Shown here: positions 1 through 9,599 of the stretch, piece by piece
Position numbering within the stretch: position 1 is the first letter of the stretch
Layout of the letters: the number at the start of each line of letters is the position of its first letter
Source: Molanna angustata
Lineage: Eukaryota > Arthropoda > Insecta > Trichoptera > Molannidae
NCBI GenBank assembly: GCA_963576475.1
Contig: OY754964.1
Span: 8,657,986-8,721,985, forward strand
DNA: 64,000 nucleotides
Reading direction: 5' to 3'
The notes under the pieces: generated by a model
Database searches by the model: none
Told to the model about the DNA's origin: nothing
Seen by the model: the letters and a program-made list of their open reading frames with translations, nothing else
Translations under genes and position numbers: made by a program

Positions 1-1390
1 CGTATTAAAGAACGAATTGTATAATCAGAAAACAGCATTTCCAGATACATAATGAAGGGTTTTGATCAAGTTTTACTTTAAAATGAAAATTATTTTTTAT
101 TCACATTGTTCAATGTTAAACAAATAAGCAGGTTATATACAATAATATATCTGTGACATTAAGAAGAGAAATATAGTCTAGTCTATCCACGACTGAAAGG
201 ACTGAACAATAAAGTCGCTTTGACTAAGTACAAGAAAAGTCCAGAATCGACAGTCGATTTACGTGTTAAATGAGGAATGTAAGTCAAATGTTTCAATTAT
301 TATTTTAATATTGCACAAGAAGATACAGATGATTCATTTCATCACTAGCATCTCAAATAATTTCTGCACTATAAAAACTTATTTGAAATAAAACTTATTT
401 ATACACATTTTTTAAAGACATTATGCAAAAAAAAATATAGTGTAAATTTTTTTCATAATATATTCCCAAAAAATATTCAAATCATATCCAGGTAAGGAAG
501 TACATTGTGCAACAAAAAAAGGTTAAATATATTTTTTTTTGGAAATTACTAATTAATACAACGAATAAAATTAAAATTAAATACAACATTCCAACTTAAC
601 CTTACAATTTCACTCGTTATTCGTCGCAGATCCCCTTCGTTAAGTGATCGAAAAAAAAAGTATGGCACATAGCTTATAGAAACATCTAGATAAGTAATTA
701 ATTCTAAGGGCAAATAATCTGACTTTATTTTCTTTATACATGCAGTGATGGCCAGCTTTAGTTGGATTCTTAGTTTTTCAATTCAACTTATATCGTAGAG
801 TACCTACCTACAAGAGATAGCAATGTATTTGTAAATCATTTATATTTAACTGTTTTTTTAATATTCTCCTTCTTATTGAATATAGGTATTAAAAAATGTA
901 AGTCAAAGGTACATCAAAAATCCAGCAATACATAAATATATTTTTTTTGACGTTGCTTATCCTATACTAGTTGTTCACAATATCTTACGGATGACCGTAG
1001 GTTATCAAATAAATACATATATACTTATTTGCCAATATACAAGTAACATGAAAAATAATATAATATTTTGTATCTTATATCCCTGAATATACCCTTGGGG
1101 GTATATAATCATCTTAATAGACAGTATACAAGCGACGAACGGTCGATAAGTGAACTGTTGAAGTGATATATATTTGATTAAATCATCGAGTGTTATGAAA
1201 TAAATAATTGGTCTAAGTGTATAATAATACATTGCAAATTATGTATAAGAAGTTTTAATCACATAATAAAATAAAATGTTTTGAATATGCAAATTTTACA
1301 TAAATTCTTCGTCGATCAAGTGAGTTGCTCAGTATTAAAAGACTTTCATTTTTAATAACACATCTTTGTACTTAACCTTATTCGACACTG
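1..1390. other. AT-rich DNA without identifiable gene
   Basis: Very AT-rich sequence with many homopolymer runs. The only open frames are short, low-complexity and unlike any family I recognise. No element end, splice-bounded exon or RNA gene could be supported here. Confidence 0.6.
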
Positions 1391-1394
1391 AAGT

Positions 1395-1600
1395 TGAAAC
1401 AAATTCGATAATAGTCGATCGCCGTGATATAAATGGCTTCTATACCAGCATCCTGGGTTCGATTCCGAGCAGAGGAGAAATTTATTTAAATTCATTTTTT
1501 GCGCAAATATTGCTTGGAAACATTTCTTTATTTGGTTTATTGCCAAATGGCAATTTCTCTCAAACCAGCCAGAGTTGATGATGATGATGATGATAATATA
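1395..1600 (+). repeat. SINE-C, diverged tRNA-derived SINE
   Basis: The start resembles a tRNA head, with a box-B-like GGGTTCGATTCC near 1447-1458. This is followed by a shared body containing AAATTCATTT and GCGCAAATATTG. The same order of blocks occurs at 42318-42530, which defines the family. The 3' end runs into a short (GATGAT)n tract near 1577-1593. Box A is badly eroded, so this is a dead copy. It could instead be a fragment of a longer retroposon, but the RNA polymerase III-like head argues for a SINE. Confidence 0.6.
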
Positions 1601-1789
1601 CAATACAATGTGTACCTAAATATATCAATAAGGTTATGACATGACAAAAAAAAATATAAATATAACAGAAAAAAATGAAAAAAGACGAAATATAATGAAT
1701 GTTATTGTTCATAACAATGATAGGAAAATCAAAGGATAAGGAAAGGAAGAGGAGAGGAACAAGAAATCAGGTATTATCAGATAGATATT

Positions 1790-2335
1790 TTAATTTCTTT
1801 AGCCTTTTTTGAATATGTTTAATGAGATAGCCGAAGCAATATCAGGATTTATATATTATTCCATAGCCTTGTTTATTGTACTTCAAATGAATAGATTAAA
1901 AGATCTGTTCTTTGAATTGGAATAGATAGTAAAGTGCGTTGAGCAGATCGGAGTGGATGCCCGTGGCTTGAAAGATAAGTGAATTTATCTTTGAGATACT
2001 GAGGTTACTTTGGATTAGAAAATACAACGTATAACAATAACAGGATTGTGATCAATGTTTTTCAAGTCCAAAAAAATCGCATGCAAACATTTTGATGGCG
2101 TTCAAGTTTGTTGAGATGTTCTAGGGTTATATTACAGTGAAGTGAAAGGAAATTCTTAATTTTATTTAAAAATTGTATGGCAAAGATAGTGGGTTTGTTG
2201 AGATGTGATATCTCTTCATGCCAAGAAAGGTTATTATCAATGTAGACCCCAAGGTCTTTCACATTAATTAGGTAGAAGAGGTTTCCATTCGGTAAAAAGT
2301 AAATATTAAAATTGAAATAATTTAAAAGGATTTCC
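1790..2335 (-). pseudogene. LINE reverse-transcriptase C-terminal relic (CR1/Jockey-like)
   Basis: The minus strand from about 2335 encodes a piece of a non-LTR retrotransposon ORF2 just downstream of the RT palm. The word KDLGVYIDNNLSW (near 2262-2224) is the conserved post-YADD LGV block of CR1/Jockey-type elements. It is followed by the helical stretch ending in LERHQNVCMRFFW. Beyond a stop, conserved C-terminal words continue (HPLRSAQRTLLSIPIQRTD, then a TRLWNN-like word near 1870). The palm itself with the catalytic YADD is absent. Stops and frame changes show it is dead. Hairpin H1 lies immediately upstream (2355-2522). Confidence 0.75.
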
Positions 2336-2354
2336 CCTGTGTTGGGATTCCAAT

Positions 2355-2522
2355 CCAGGGAGGCAAGTCTGGTTCAATCGGCGAAATCAAAACCCTTGTG
2401 ATTACCCATATCATGGATATAATTATTATATGGAGTTCTACAATACCTTTGGATGTCATAGAACTCCATACGATAATCACTAGGGTTTTGATTTCGCCGG
2501 TCAGACCAGACTTGCCCCCCAG
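2355..2522. repeat. Hairpin MITE H1, copy 1
   Basis: An almost perfect long inverted repeat. The left arm begins CCAGGGAGGCAAGTCTGGT and continues through a CGGCGAAATCAAAACCC word. The right arm is its complement, ending ACCAGACTTGCCCCCCAGG. The apex carries GGAGTTCTA and its inverse. Two more copies lie at 4419-4606 and 33872-34062. Length, hairpin form and dispersal indicate a non-autonomous DNA transposon. The superfamily is not assigned because no target duplication is clear. Confidence 0.85.
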
Positions 2523-2599
2523 GATGCCGGGACATCCTGAATAAAAGCCTATCACTATGCGGTCGACAAATTGTTGTTACACTACATAAACGGTTTATT

Positions 2600-3140
2600 G
2601 AAAATCGAGTATTTTTTTAATTGCATATACTCAAACATTGGATTTTTTTCCCTGTCGAGAGTCAAATGATATTTTTATCGATAAACTTTTTAACATCTCA
2701 ATAGAGACGAAGTTAGGATATTATAGAAAAACCAGGAACTCAAGGCATTTACAGGTCTTACGACCTGTCATCGGCTGGTTTACGTGATCACTTTTTTTTT
2801 TAAAAATGAATATGTCCTTGTTAAACAAGTACATATGCATCTTCCTACGTTCCCTAAAATAAGCATAAATGTTTGTGCTATAGGTGAACGAAATCGGTCG
2901 AGGCAGGTTTCGAACTCGCGACTACTGGATTGCTAGTCCAGCGCGCAAACCGCTCTGCCATCGAACCATCTATATACGTTTGCTCAACGTTTTCAAATTA
3001 CGCCTTATTGTTGAGTTCCCTTATCAATATAATTTTGAAAGTTCTATATATTTGAATAATGTGTAACAATTCACCTGATTTCCTGATTCTTCTATAATAT
3101 TCCAAATTCGTCTCTATTGAGATTGTGGGGACCACAAAGG
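2600..3140. repeat. P1 palindromic repeat, copy interrupted by SINE-A
   Basis: Contains the P1 terminal block (near 2603-2716) with CAAACATTGGATTTTTT and ACATCTCAATAGAGACGAAG. The block CTGTCATCGGCTGGTTTACG follows near 2765-2786. After the SINE-A insertion the P1 sequence resumes near 2980 with the GAGTTCCCTTATCAATATAA word. It ends with the inverse of the first block, TCTCTATTGAGAT, near 3110. Other copies are at 15605-16170, 17030-17405, 25640-25715 and 48110-49310. The self-complementary ends suggest a DNA-type element. Confidence 0.7.
2790..2980 (-). repeat. SINE-A (tRNA-Thr-like) inserted in P1
   Basis: On the minus strand the head contains CTAGCAATCCAGTAGTCGCG followed by the box-B-like GAGTTCGAAACC (near 2905-2916). 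The body contains TTCACCTATAGCACAA and the tail GTACTTGTTTAACAAGG, ending in a run of A (T on the plus strand near 2792-2800). Related copies are at 39661, 44854, 56042 and 59258. The position inside P1 shows that it inserted after P1. Confidence 0.85.
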
Positions 3141-3144
3141 ACCA

Positions 3145-3835
3145 CAGCCAACCACTACACACATCTAGACGGAATAAAACTGTAAGTTAAATCATTTCTT
3201 TTATCATTTCTTTTATTTTTTTAATCATTTTTTTTTCCTTGGTAATATCATCTAATACATGTGCATTTGAGAATACAAAAAGTAAGAGTTTTTGTTGTTG
3301 GTTCAATACCACTCAATACACACAACCACCCTACATGATGTTAAAAAGGTTTATTAATGTTTTTCATAGTTAATCAATTAAAGTAATTTATTATAATAAA
3401 CATGTTTCTGATCCTTTAATTGTGTGTAAAACATAGAGCATATTTATTCATTTCATGTCAATATAAAAAAAAAATTAAAGAAAAACGCAGGTATTTGGCG
3501 CCAATAAAAAAAAATCATATTTGACCGACTGAGGTCGAGAATTTTTTAATATGCTCTAATCTGTACTCACATTGTAATTAGTATAATTTGGATACTGTAT
3601 CGTTTTCACAATACAAGGTGAAATATAATTTTGATAATATTATTATGTTTAAAAATGTTTTGTAATGATTATTACATGAGGTCTTGCAGTGAATATATTA
3701 TACTTTGTTTATATTACTATTAAGTTAAGTACTTTTCTATAAAAAAAACTTATACAGACAAAGTAATTTAAAACTTTTATGATTGCTTTGTGATTCTCGA
3801 GTGTGTACAAATATTTGTTTAGAAAGTTTCATTAT
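3145..3835. other. AT-rich DNA without identifiable gene
   Basis: No open frame with family similarity, no tandem array and no paired termini. A sequence near 3840-3885 (GCAGAGAGAACCAAACGCCA) matches the 3' end of the LINE family at 48359-48971 and is probably a minute relic of it. Confidence 0.5.
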
Positions 3836-4084
3836 TTGAAGAAGCAGAGAGAACCAAACGCCAGACACTATATCTTGGCATATATATTATGTTTTATCTC
3901 AATTACATCCAGGCACATGATCTACTATTAATTATACTGATTTCGTATATTTACATCTTTCAAAATCATATTAATGTGATCTTGCCTACTGTTTCTGGGC
4001 TGGCCCCTAATAATAATTCTAATACAAATAATTGCCATATAATGATTCAGGAACATTCCATGGGTGTCTTATATTCTGTCTAAT

Positions 4085-4390
4085 GTTGCTCTAGGAAACA
4101 AAGCTGTTTTCAGTCCATTAGAGAAAATGCTTTTGATTTGTGCACTGCGGACATCTGGAGGAAATCTATTCAACTTTATAGGACCACTCACACTAAAACA
4201 TCAATCATAATAAGCCACTTTATTGGCTCTTTCCAACTTCTTTAGGGAGTTGTTGCTTTGTGATGATTGCGAGATGCCTCCCAGATAGCTCTTTTCTCTG
4301 ACACAGATCTTCTCTGTCCTACATCTAAATTTCATTCTTTATAGCCATGTACCTTATACTTTGTCAGGCGTTCATCGTTAGTTATTTCTA
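4085..4390 (-). pseudogene. Degenerate LINE ORF2 C-terminal relic
   Basis: Reading the minus strand, the segment from about 4170 encodes LNRFPPDVRSAQIKSIF followed by SNGLKTALF. This resembles the last helix-rich segment of CR1/Jockey-type ORF2 proteins (a proline-arginine word followed by a FK..LK..LF pattern). Upstream sequence is shifted and stop-ridden. No RT active site is present. The call rests on this one motif. Confidence 0.45.
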
Positions 4391-4418
4391 TAAGTCGGGG
4401 GATTCGTCCAAGGCCTAT

Positions 4419-4606
4419 CCTGGGGGCATGTCTGGTCCAACCGGCGAAATCAAAACCCTCGTGATTACCCATATCATGGATATAATTGTCATATTGAGTT
4501 CTATAACATTAAATATATCATAGAACTCCATATAATAATTATATCCATGATTTAGGTAACCGAGAGGGTTTTGATTTCGCCGGTTGGACCAGACTTGTCC
4601 CCGAGG
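4419..4606. repeat. Hairpin MITE H1, copy 2
   Basis: The left arm starts CCTGGGGGCATGTCTGGTCC and contains CCGGCGAAATCAAAACCCTC. The right arm is complementary and ends GGACCAGACTTGTCCCCGAGG. The apex includes GAGTTCTATAA and its inverse. Compared with copy 1 the arms are slightly diverged but colinear end to end. Confidence 0.85.
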
Positions 4607-4664
4607 TCTGTCGAGCTTATGATGATTATTAATTTGTCAACAAAAAATAAAATGATTGTCACGG

Positions 4665-4885
4665 CCTATCCCGAAATTTATTTATTTAATATTGCTTCTC
4701 GGGCAACTAACAACTAGTATGTCAAATATAAATTCAACACGCACCCAATAACAAATTTCCTTATTCTGGAGACACGATATTAATCGTCTCACAGATCCAT
4801 ACTGAAAATACGTTAAAAAACTGTGTCTTCACCGGGAATCGAACCCGAGACCCTTGGATCAGCGACAGGATTGAGGTTGGCCATT
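4665..4885 (-). repeat. SINE-B (tRNA-derived)
   Basis: On the minus strand the head holds the box-B word GGGTTCGATTCCCGG (near 4834-4848). The body has CAGTATGGATCTGTGAGACG and GTTATTGGGTGCGTGTTG. The tail is TTAGTTGCCCGAGAAGC followed by A-rich AATAAATAAA sequence near 4678-4690. Shared with copies at 22355, 28270, 47200, 53993 and 58555. The 5' tRNA head is eroded near 4870-4885. Confidence 0.85.
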
Positions 4886-4936
4886 ACTTTATAAAAGGAA
4901 ACACGACACAGGGGTGTATGCTCATACCCTGAACTC

Positions 4937-5305
4937 TTCTTCTTCATCGTGGTGTAGACCGATGGTCTGTTGGTACAGGATGGTCCTCCTGAGATGCTGA
5001 GTTCCAGCTATCTCTCCATCGTTTCGGGGGTCTTCCTGGTAGACGCTGTCCATCTGGTACCTGGTGCAGAGCTATGTGTGGAATTCTCTTTTGGTTCATC
5101 CTCTGCACATGCGTCTCCCCCATGTGACGACATCTTGGACCTCACATACTTCACGGATTGCCGTGTTTCTGATACGATCACGCAAAGTTCTTCCAGCGAT
5201 GGCGCGTAGAGTTCTCATTTCTGCAGTCCTCAGCATTATCTTGGTCTTGACAGTGTCTGCTATTGCCTCTATGCCATAAGTGAGAATAGGTCGCACACAG
5301 GTCTT
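4937..5305 (-). pseudogene. Older RTE-type LINE relic, 3' portion (split by nested LINE)
   Basis: The minus strand encodes RPILTYGIEAIADT followed by AEMRTLRAIAGRTLRDRIRN and EVCEVQDVVTWGRR. This is the typical post-RT region of RTE-type elements (a Y-G-E word, a RTLR..G.TLRDRIRN motif, then a tryptophan-containing block). It ends near 4937 with a GAAGAAGAAGAG tail. The upstream half of the same protein, ending at codons K-T, lies at 9600-9990. The two halves are separated exactly by the 4.3-kb LINE at 5306-9599. The relic was already decayed, with frame changes in its 3' part. Confidence 0.85.
5300..5305. repeat. Target site duplication, left copy (GGTCTT)
   Basis: GGTCTT here is repeated at 9600-9605 on the other side of the LINE. 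On the minus strand it is AAGACC. It sits directly next to the LINE's A/T-rich 3' tail. Confidence 0.8.
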
Positions 5306-5498
5306 TATTTTATTTTATTTTATTTTTATTTTATTTATTATGTAAACAGACAGTTACATTTACTTATTTTACTAACATACATAATATGACATGTGAACCA
5401 ATTAAGTTTACAAGTATAATCGTTATTATATTTACAAAAAGAAGTAGTTTTGAGGAAGGGAGTAGGAAAGTAGGAAAAGGGGAACACACGTACACCAC

Positions 5499-7406
5499 CT
5501 AACCACGAAGCAGTAATCTAGAAATTGAACATTTAAATACGTTTAAGGAGTTATTGAAAAGGTCTATTTCATTAAAGAACACGTTATAGTTACAACACGT
5601 TCTATATATGTAGGAGTTCTGAGCATAATTAGTACTACAATTAGGTGGCCTAAATGTATGAGTCTTTCTAGTAAGCCTATTTGGTGCATGAAAGTTTAAT
5701 TTAGATAATAACTCACTAGAATCCGTTATACAGTTCACCAACTTGTATAAGTAAGACATGTCAGCTACAGTTCGCCGGGCTTCTAAGGTAGTTAATTTAT
5801 GATATTGGGCTGATTGTGCGGGATCAACAAAAGAACGTCTGCTTCTATAATCTAAATGTTTTAAGAATTTATTTTGTATATTTTCCAATCTGTTTATATG
5901 CGTGACGTAATGTGGGTTCCATACAACAGACGCATATTCAATACAATTACGGACATAGCAACAGTACAGTGATTTTAGAGTACCCGTGGACTTGAACGGC
6001 CTTGATACCCTAATTATGAAATTCAATTGTTTAAAAGCCTTGTCTATAATATAGTCAATATGGCTTTTAAATGTCATCTTCGTATCCACAATAACTCCAA
6101 GGTCCCTAATTTCATGCTTTCTAATAAGAATCTTTCCGTTAATTGTATACTCATGAGAAATTGGGGTTTTGGAGCGCGTAAAGGTGATATTATTACATTT
6201 TTCAATATTAAGAAATAATTGGTTATTTGAGCAATATACAGAAAGGCGATTTAAATCTGCTTGTAATGCGATTATGTCATTCCGGTTGCATATTTTCTTG
6301 AAAATTTTCATGTCGTCCGCATAAACGAGGAAGTTAGACGAGCGGAAACAGCTAGATACATCATTTATATACAAACTAAATAGAATTGGTCCCAAGTGAG
6401 AACCTTGCGGCACGCCCGAAACACATTCACGGAATTCCGACCTACAATTATTAATTGCAACGGCTTGTAATCGATTTCTCACATATGACGACAACCATCT
6501 CAATAGGTCCCCGTGCACACCATAATACTGCAATTTATGTATTAATATGTTATGATTGATCTTGTCAAAGGCCTTCGAGAAGTCCGTATAAATGGAATCA
6601 ACTTGTCCCCCCCCTCCAATTGACGTTAAAATGTATTCCGTATACTCTAGCAAGTTTGATTCGACTGATCTACCCGGAAAGAATCCATGTTGATTAGGCA
6701 TAAGAAATGGCCTTATCGAAGGCATCAGCTGTTCGACCACAATCTGTTCCATCACATTACTGAACACACATAGCTTAGAGATCGGTCGATAGTTTTTTAT
6801 GTTACGCTTATCACCAGCCTTATAAATAGGTGTGACAAATGACATTTTCCAAATTGAGGGAAAAACACCCGAACTGAATGACAATTTAAAAAGTCTACAC
6901 AATGGGTCTGCCAGCTCATCAGCACAGTTTCTAATGAAAAGTGAAGGAATACCATCCGCGCCTGGCCCTTTATTTAAGTCTAGACTTTTAAGTTTCTTAT
7001 TCACATTCGATAATTCGAAATGTATACTATAAATATCTAATTCACTCTTACATAGAACATCAGGCAAATCGGCTGCGCCCCGTACAAATGTGGAATGAAA
7101 AAAGTCACTAAAGAGTCCAGAAATAATTCTTGTGTCACTTGAAGTTACTTTATCGTAAAACATATTCAGTGGATACGAAGATTGGGGTTTTTTAGATTTA
7201 ATGTAACTATGCAGGAACTTTGGGTCACTTGAGATAGACCTTTCAGTTTGTTGGATATAATAATTATAGCATTCTATCTGCAAGGATTTCTGTCTAGTTC
7301 GCAGTAGTGCAAACTCGTCATAGTCAAGTGGTAATCCTGTCCTTTTCCATCTTTTGTGAGCTCTCAGTTTTTCTTTGACCACTTTAATAAGGGGTTTGAA
7401 AACCAT
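5499..7406 (-). CDS. LINE ORF2 reverse-transcriptase part (635 aa)
   Basis: RNA-directed DNA polymerase that copies the element RNA at a nicked chromosomal target. Visible RT blocks in order: KGPGADGIP (about residues 146-154), NYRPIS (205-210), the GFFPGRSVE fingers-to-palm word (241-249), DFSKAFDKINH (275-285, first catalytic Asp), SGVPQGSHLGP (330-340) and YADD (362-365, the catalytic pair). The LGVIVDTKMTFKSHI thumb block follows. The catalytic residues all look intact. The first codons overlap the end of the endonuclease frame (7364-7406) in the -1 frame, so residues 1-30 really belong to the linker after the endonuclease. The frame listed opens at an internal ATG and is not an independent gene. 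Confidence 0.9.
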   Translation of the reverse strand: MVFKPLIKVVKEKLRAHKRWKRTGLPLDYDEFALLRTRQKSLQIECYNYYIQQTERSISSDPKFLHSYIKSKKPQSSYPLNMFYDKVTSSDTRIISGLFSDFFHSTFVRGAADLPDVLCKSELDIYSIHFELSNVNKKLKSLDLNKGPGADGIPSLFIRNCADELADPLCRLFKLSFSSGVFPSIWKMSFVTPIYKAGDKRNIKNYRPISKLCVFSNVMEQIVVEQLMPSIRPFLMPNQHGFFPGRSVESNLLEYTEYILTSIGGGGQVDSIYTDFSKAFDKINHNILIHKLQYYGVHGDLLRWLSSYVRNRLQAVAINNCRSEFRECVSGVPQGSHLGPILFSLYINDVSSCFRSSNFLVYADDMKIFKKICNRNDIIALQADLNRLSVYCSNNQLFLNIEKCNNITFTRSKTPISHEYTINGKILIRKHEIRDLGVIVDTKMTFKSHIDYIIDKAFKQLNFIIRVSRPFKSTGTLKSLYCCYVRNCIEYASVVWNPHYVTHINRLENIQNKFLKHLDYRSRRSFVDPAQSAQYHKLTTLEARRTVADMSYLYKLVNCITDSSELLSKLNFHAPNRLTRKTHTFRPPNCSTNYAQNSYIYRTCCNYNVFFNEIDLFNNSLNVFKCSISRLLLRG

Positions 7407-8335
7407 TTTGGGAATTTATTTGACCCCGTTATATGCTTAGTCGGAACAAATCTTGTAACGCAGTCGTTTAAGATGGTATAAAAATTTTCTGTGGACTGGT
7501 CCACGTTGTTAGTGACGAATTGTGCTTCCCAGTCTACACCCAGTAGATGTTTCTTAATAGATGTGTAGTCTGCCTTATGAAAGAGTTTTGCAATCCTCGG
7601 CAGGTCCTTCACAAAGAGTTCAGTAACCGCAACAAATGTTATGATAAGGGGTTTGTGATGGATATCCACATTGATCAATGGATCTGTGCATTCTATAGTA
7701 TTGCATATGTTAGTAGCCAAAACCAGATCCAATATTCTACCATTCGCATTAATAATGCCATTATATTGCTTTAGAGTGCTGTAAGATAAAAGATCAACAA
7801 ATTGAGAACTAGTAGCGTCATAATAGTTACAGGGAGATAAAGAGTTACATGCATTGGAGCATATCCAGGTGATATTAGGTAAGTTGAAATCTCCGACCAA
7901 TATGAACGTGTCGTCAGGATAATTTAACATTAGATCAGAAGTGTTATCGAAAAATAGTCTCAACATATTAGTATAGTTATTACCCTGTGGCAAATATACA
8001 CAGCATAAATTTATACTAGACCCACTATTTGACTGAATTCCAACCCAAATATCCTCACCACCAGTACACCATTCACTATTCTGTTTAGCGGACAGGTTCG
8101 ATTTCACAGCAATAAGCACACCACCGCCGAGCTTTTGACCTGTATCTTTATAATCTCGATCTCTTCTGAAAACATTGTATCTAGTATCGAAAAGTTCATT
8201 GTCATAAATATTTTCATTAAGCCAAGATTCTGTAAGACATATTACATCGTAATTATTGCTCAGTACATTATTCAGAAAAGTATGTGTTTTTGTTCTAAGA
8301 CCTCGGACGTTCTGATAATAAATCTTTAATTCCAT
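7364..8335 (-). CDS. LINE ORF2 endonuclease part (APE-type, 323 aa)
   Basis: N-terminal apurinic-like endonuclease of the LINE, which nicks target DNA to prime reverse transcription. Motifs: QNVRGLRTK (residues 8-16), LTESWLN with the metal-binding Glu (34-40), GGGVLIAV (70-77), LVGDFNLP (146-153) and ILDLVL (201-206). DIHHKPL (224-230) stands where SDHxPL is usual, so the usual Ser-Asp of that motif is altered. The frame reads through WFSNPL and then runs to a stop. The RT frame resumes by a -1 shift at AAACCCC (minus strand, plus-strand 7391-7397). Start chosen at the ATG before ELKIYYQN, which places the first motif at the usual distance from the N terminus. Confidence 0.88.
   Translation of the reverse strand: MELKIYYQNVRGLRTKTHTFLNNVLSNNYDVICLTESWLNENIYDNELFDTRYNVFRRDRDYKDTGQKLGGGVLIAVKSNLSAKQNSEWCTGGEDIWVGIQSNSGSSINLCCVYLPQGNNYTNMLRLFFDNTSDLMLNYPDDTFILVGDFNLPNITWICSNACNSLSPCNYYDATSSQFVDLLSYSTLKQYNGIINANGRILDLVLATNICNTIECTDPLINVDIHHKPLIITFVAVTELFVKDLPRIAKLFHKADYTSIKKHLLGVDWEAQFVTNNVDQSTENFYTILNDCVTRFVPTKHITGSNKFPKWFSNPLLKWSKKN
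7391..7397 (-). other. Frame junction at a slippery-like heptamer AAACCCC
   Basis: In the endonuclease frame the bases divide as A-AAC-CCC. Slipping one base back gives AAA-CCC, which is exactly the RT frame. This is the X-XXY-YYZ layout of -1 frameshift sites. A one-base deletion in the C/T run would look identical, and most LINEs encode both domains in one frame, so mutation is the simpler reading. Confidence 0.5.
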
Positions 8336-8640
8336 TTCAAAAACATAAAATATAATATAAGCTTAGTGGAAAAATCACCATTACGCGATTTTGGGACGTA
8401 CGTGTATGAGGAGAGAGTGGAAAGAGAAAAAAATGTAAAGGGGTAGGAGATCAAAGAAGGAAAGGAAAGAGTGTGAATGCGAAAAGTAGTAGACATAGTA
8501 TTAGGAAAGAGCGATTGTGCGATCGAGGGAAGGGAGACATACAATTTAAGAAAAAATACATAGTAATTAAGTATAGAATCAAGAAATAAAGAAATATTAT
8601 ATGGCAGTTCATTGAGAAGCGTTTGCTGGTTTGTGTATAG

Positions 8641-9450
8641 TCACAGTATTTTATTCAAGTCAGAAGCCTTTTTTATAATTATAACAGGTGACTGGGAGTT
8701 CTTCCTTATATATATGCAGCATCGCTTTATCCAACAGTACTGATAATTCTTGATCTTGGTACTGCTTCTGGCTTGTTTGAACAATATTTTATTAGTGGGA
8801 GTAAGATGGTAGTTTAAAAATATTCTGGATTCGGCTCCATTGTAGTTCAGATCCTTGGTAGTCAAACCTTTGTTTTTTCGAACATTTGAGATAAAATTGT
8901 CAACTATATCTCTGTTTTTAAATTTCACCACTATCTTATGGGGAGTATTTTTGTGCTCACTCCACGAAGACACTCTATGGCAGAAGACGACATCGGAATC
9001 AGTTAAAGCAACATCCAGCTTTGATGCAATTTTGTTAATAACTTCCTTTATGGATTCATCCTTCACCACTGGTACACAAGAAATTTCCAAGTTACTTAAA
9101 CGTTGATATTGCTCTCTATCGTTGCCATCCCTTGTCAGTTGTTCAATTGCAGACCTGAGTGAAACAACCTCCTCTTCAAGAGCCTCCTCTCGGTGGCTCT
9201 TTATACTAAGGTTCTCCAGTGTAGCTTCAAGAGATTTCATTCTTTCCTCATTCGCTTCAATTCTTTTCTCGATCTCATCAATCAGATTCAGCTTAGAATC
9301 CACAACCTTAGATTTTTCAATAAGCATGTCCATCATTAATTTACTTGATTCAACGTTAGCCTTAAAGGTTTGAAACTCATTAAAGATCATAGAAAAATCA
9401 TCTCTCAGCGACGTTAGCATCAGCATTAAATCAGCATTTGTTGGTTGCAA
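8641..9450 (-). CDS. LINE ORF1 protein (coiled coil + L1-like C-terminal domain)
   Basis: An RNA-binding and chaperone-type ORF1. Residues about 40-115 are rich in heptad-like E/K/L residues (IEKRIEANEERMKSLEATL), suggesting a coiled coil for trimerisation. Residues about 120-210 fit an RRM-like segment with VVFCHRVSSWSEHK. The C terminus carries IFLNYHLTPTNKILFKQAR, followed by a YCWIKRCCIYIRKN word, resembling the C-terminal domain of L1-type ORF1 proteins. The listed frame opens at a TTG. The same frame stays open upstream without ATG to about 9570, and the first in-frame ATG is nine codons in, so the true start is uncertain. About 300 bp separates it from ORF2. Confidence 0.8.
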   Translation of the reverse strand: MQPTNADLMLMLTSLRDDFSMIFNEFQTFKANVESSKLMMDMLIEKSKVVDSKLNLIDEIEKRIEANEERMKSLEATLENLSIKSHREEALEEEVVSLRSAIEQLTRDGNDREQYQRLSNLEISCVPVVKDESIKEVINKIASKLDVALTDSDVVFCHRVSSWSEHKNTPHKIVVKFKNRDIVDNFISNVRKNKGLTTKDLNYNGAESRIFLNYHLTPTNKILFKQARSSTKIKNYQYCWIKRCCIYIRKNSQSPVIIIKKASDLNKIL

Positions 9451-9530
9451 CTGGGCTGATTCAATAGACTGTGTGCCGGTATGGCCGACAGGTGTTGATT
9501 GTCCCTTTGTTATGATGGATATACTCTCAG

Positions 9531-9599
9531 AGTTTGTTGCGGCCTCAGAGTTTGTTGCGGAGTTTGTTGCGGAGTTATACTCTCAGAGTTTGTTGCGGA
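9531..9599 (-). repeat. Short direct repeats at the LINE 5' end
   Basis: AGAGTTTGTTGCGG occurs several times in 9537-9600 on the plus strand, with partial units GAGTTTGTTGCG between. They lie at the extreme 5' end of the CR1-like LINE, immediately inside the target duplication. They could be 5'-UTR promoter repeats, as in some LINEs, or a replication artefact. Confidence 0.6.

Larger units (their letters stand above)
5306..9599 (-). mobile_element. CR1/Jockey-like non-LTR retrotransposon, near full length
   Basis: A LINE of about 4.3 kb in the order ORF1 (9450-8641), endonuclease frame (8335-7364), reverse-transcriptase frame (7406-5499), a roughly 190-bp 3' UTR, then an ATAAA-repeat tail (plus-strand TTTTA repeats, 5306-5335). 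Flanked by the 6-bp duplication GGTCTT. The presence of both ORF1 and a 5' region suggests an almost complete copy. The coding frames have few lesions, essentially the -1 offset between the endonuclease and RT frames, so insertion was fairly recent. The L1-like ORF1 fold plus the APE-type endonuclease and RT words fit the CR1/Jockey group. The exact clade is not resolved. Confidence 0.9.

Noticed and set aside
4834..4885. Possible tRNA gene on the minus strand
   Set aside because: A box B-like word is present, but it is the head of SINE-B, found in six places with the same non-tRNA body.
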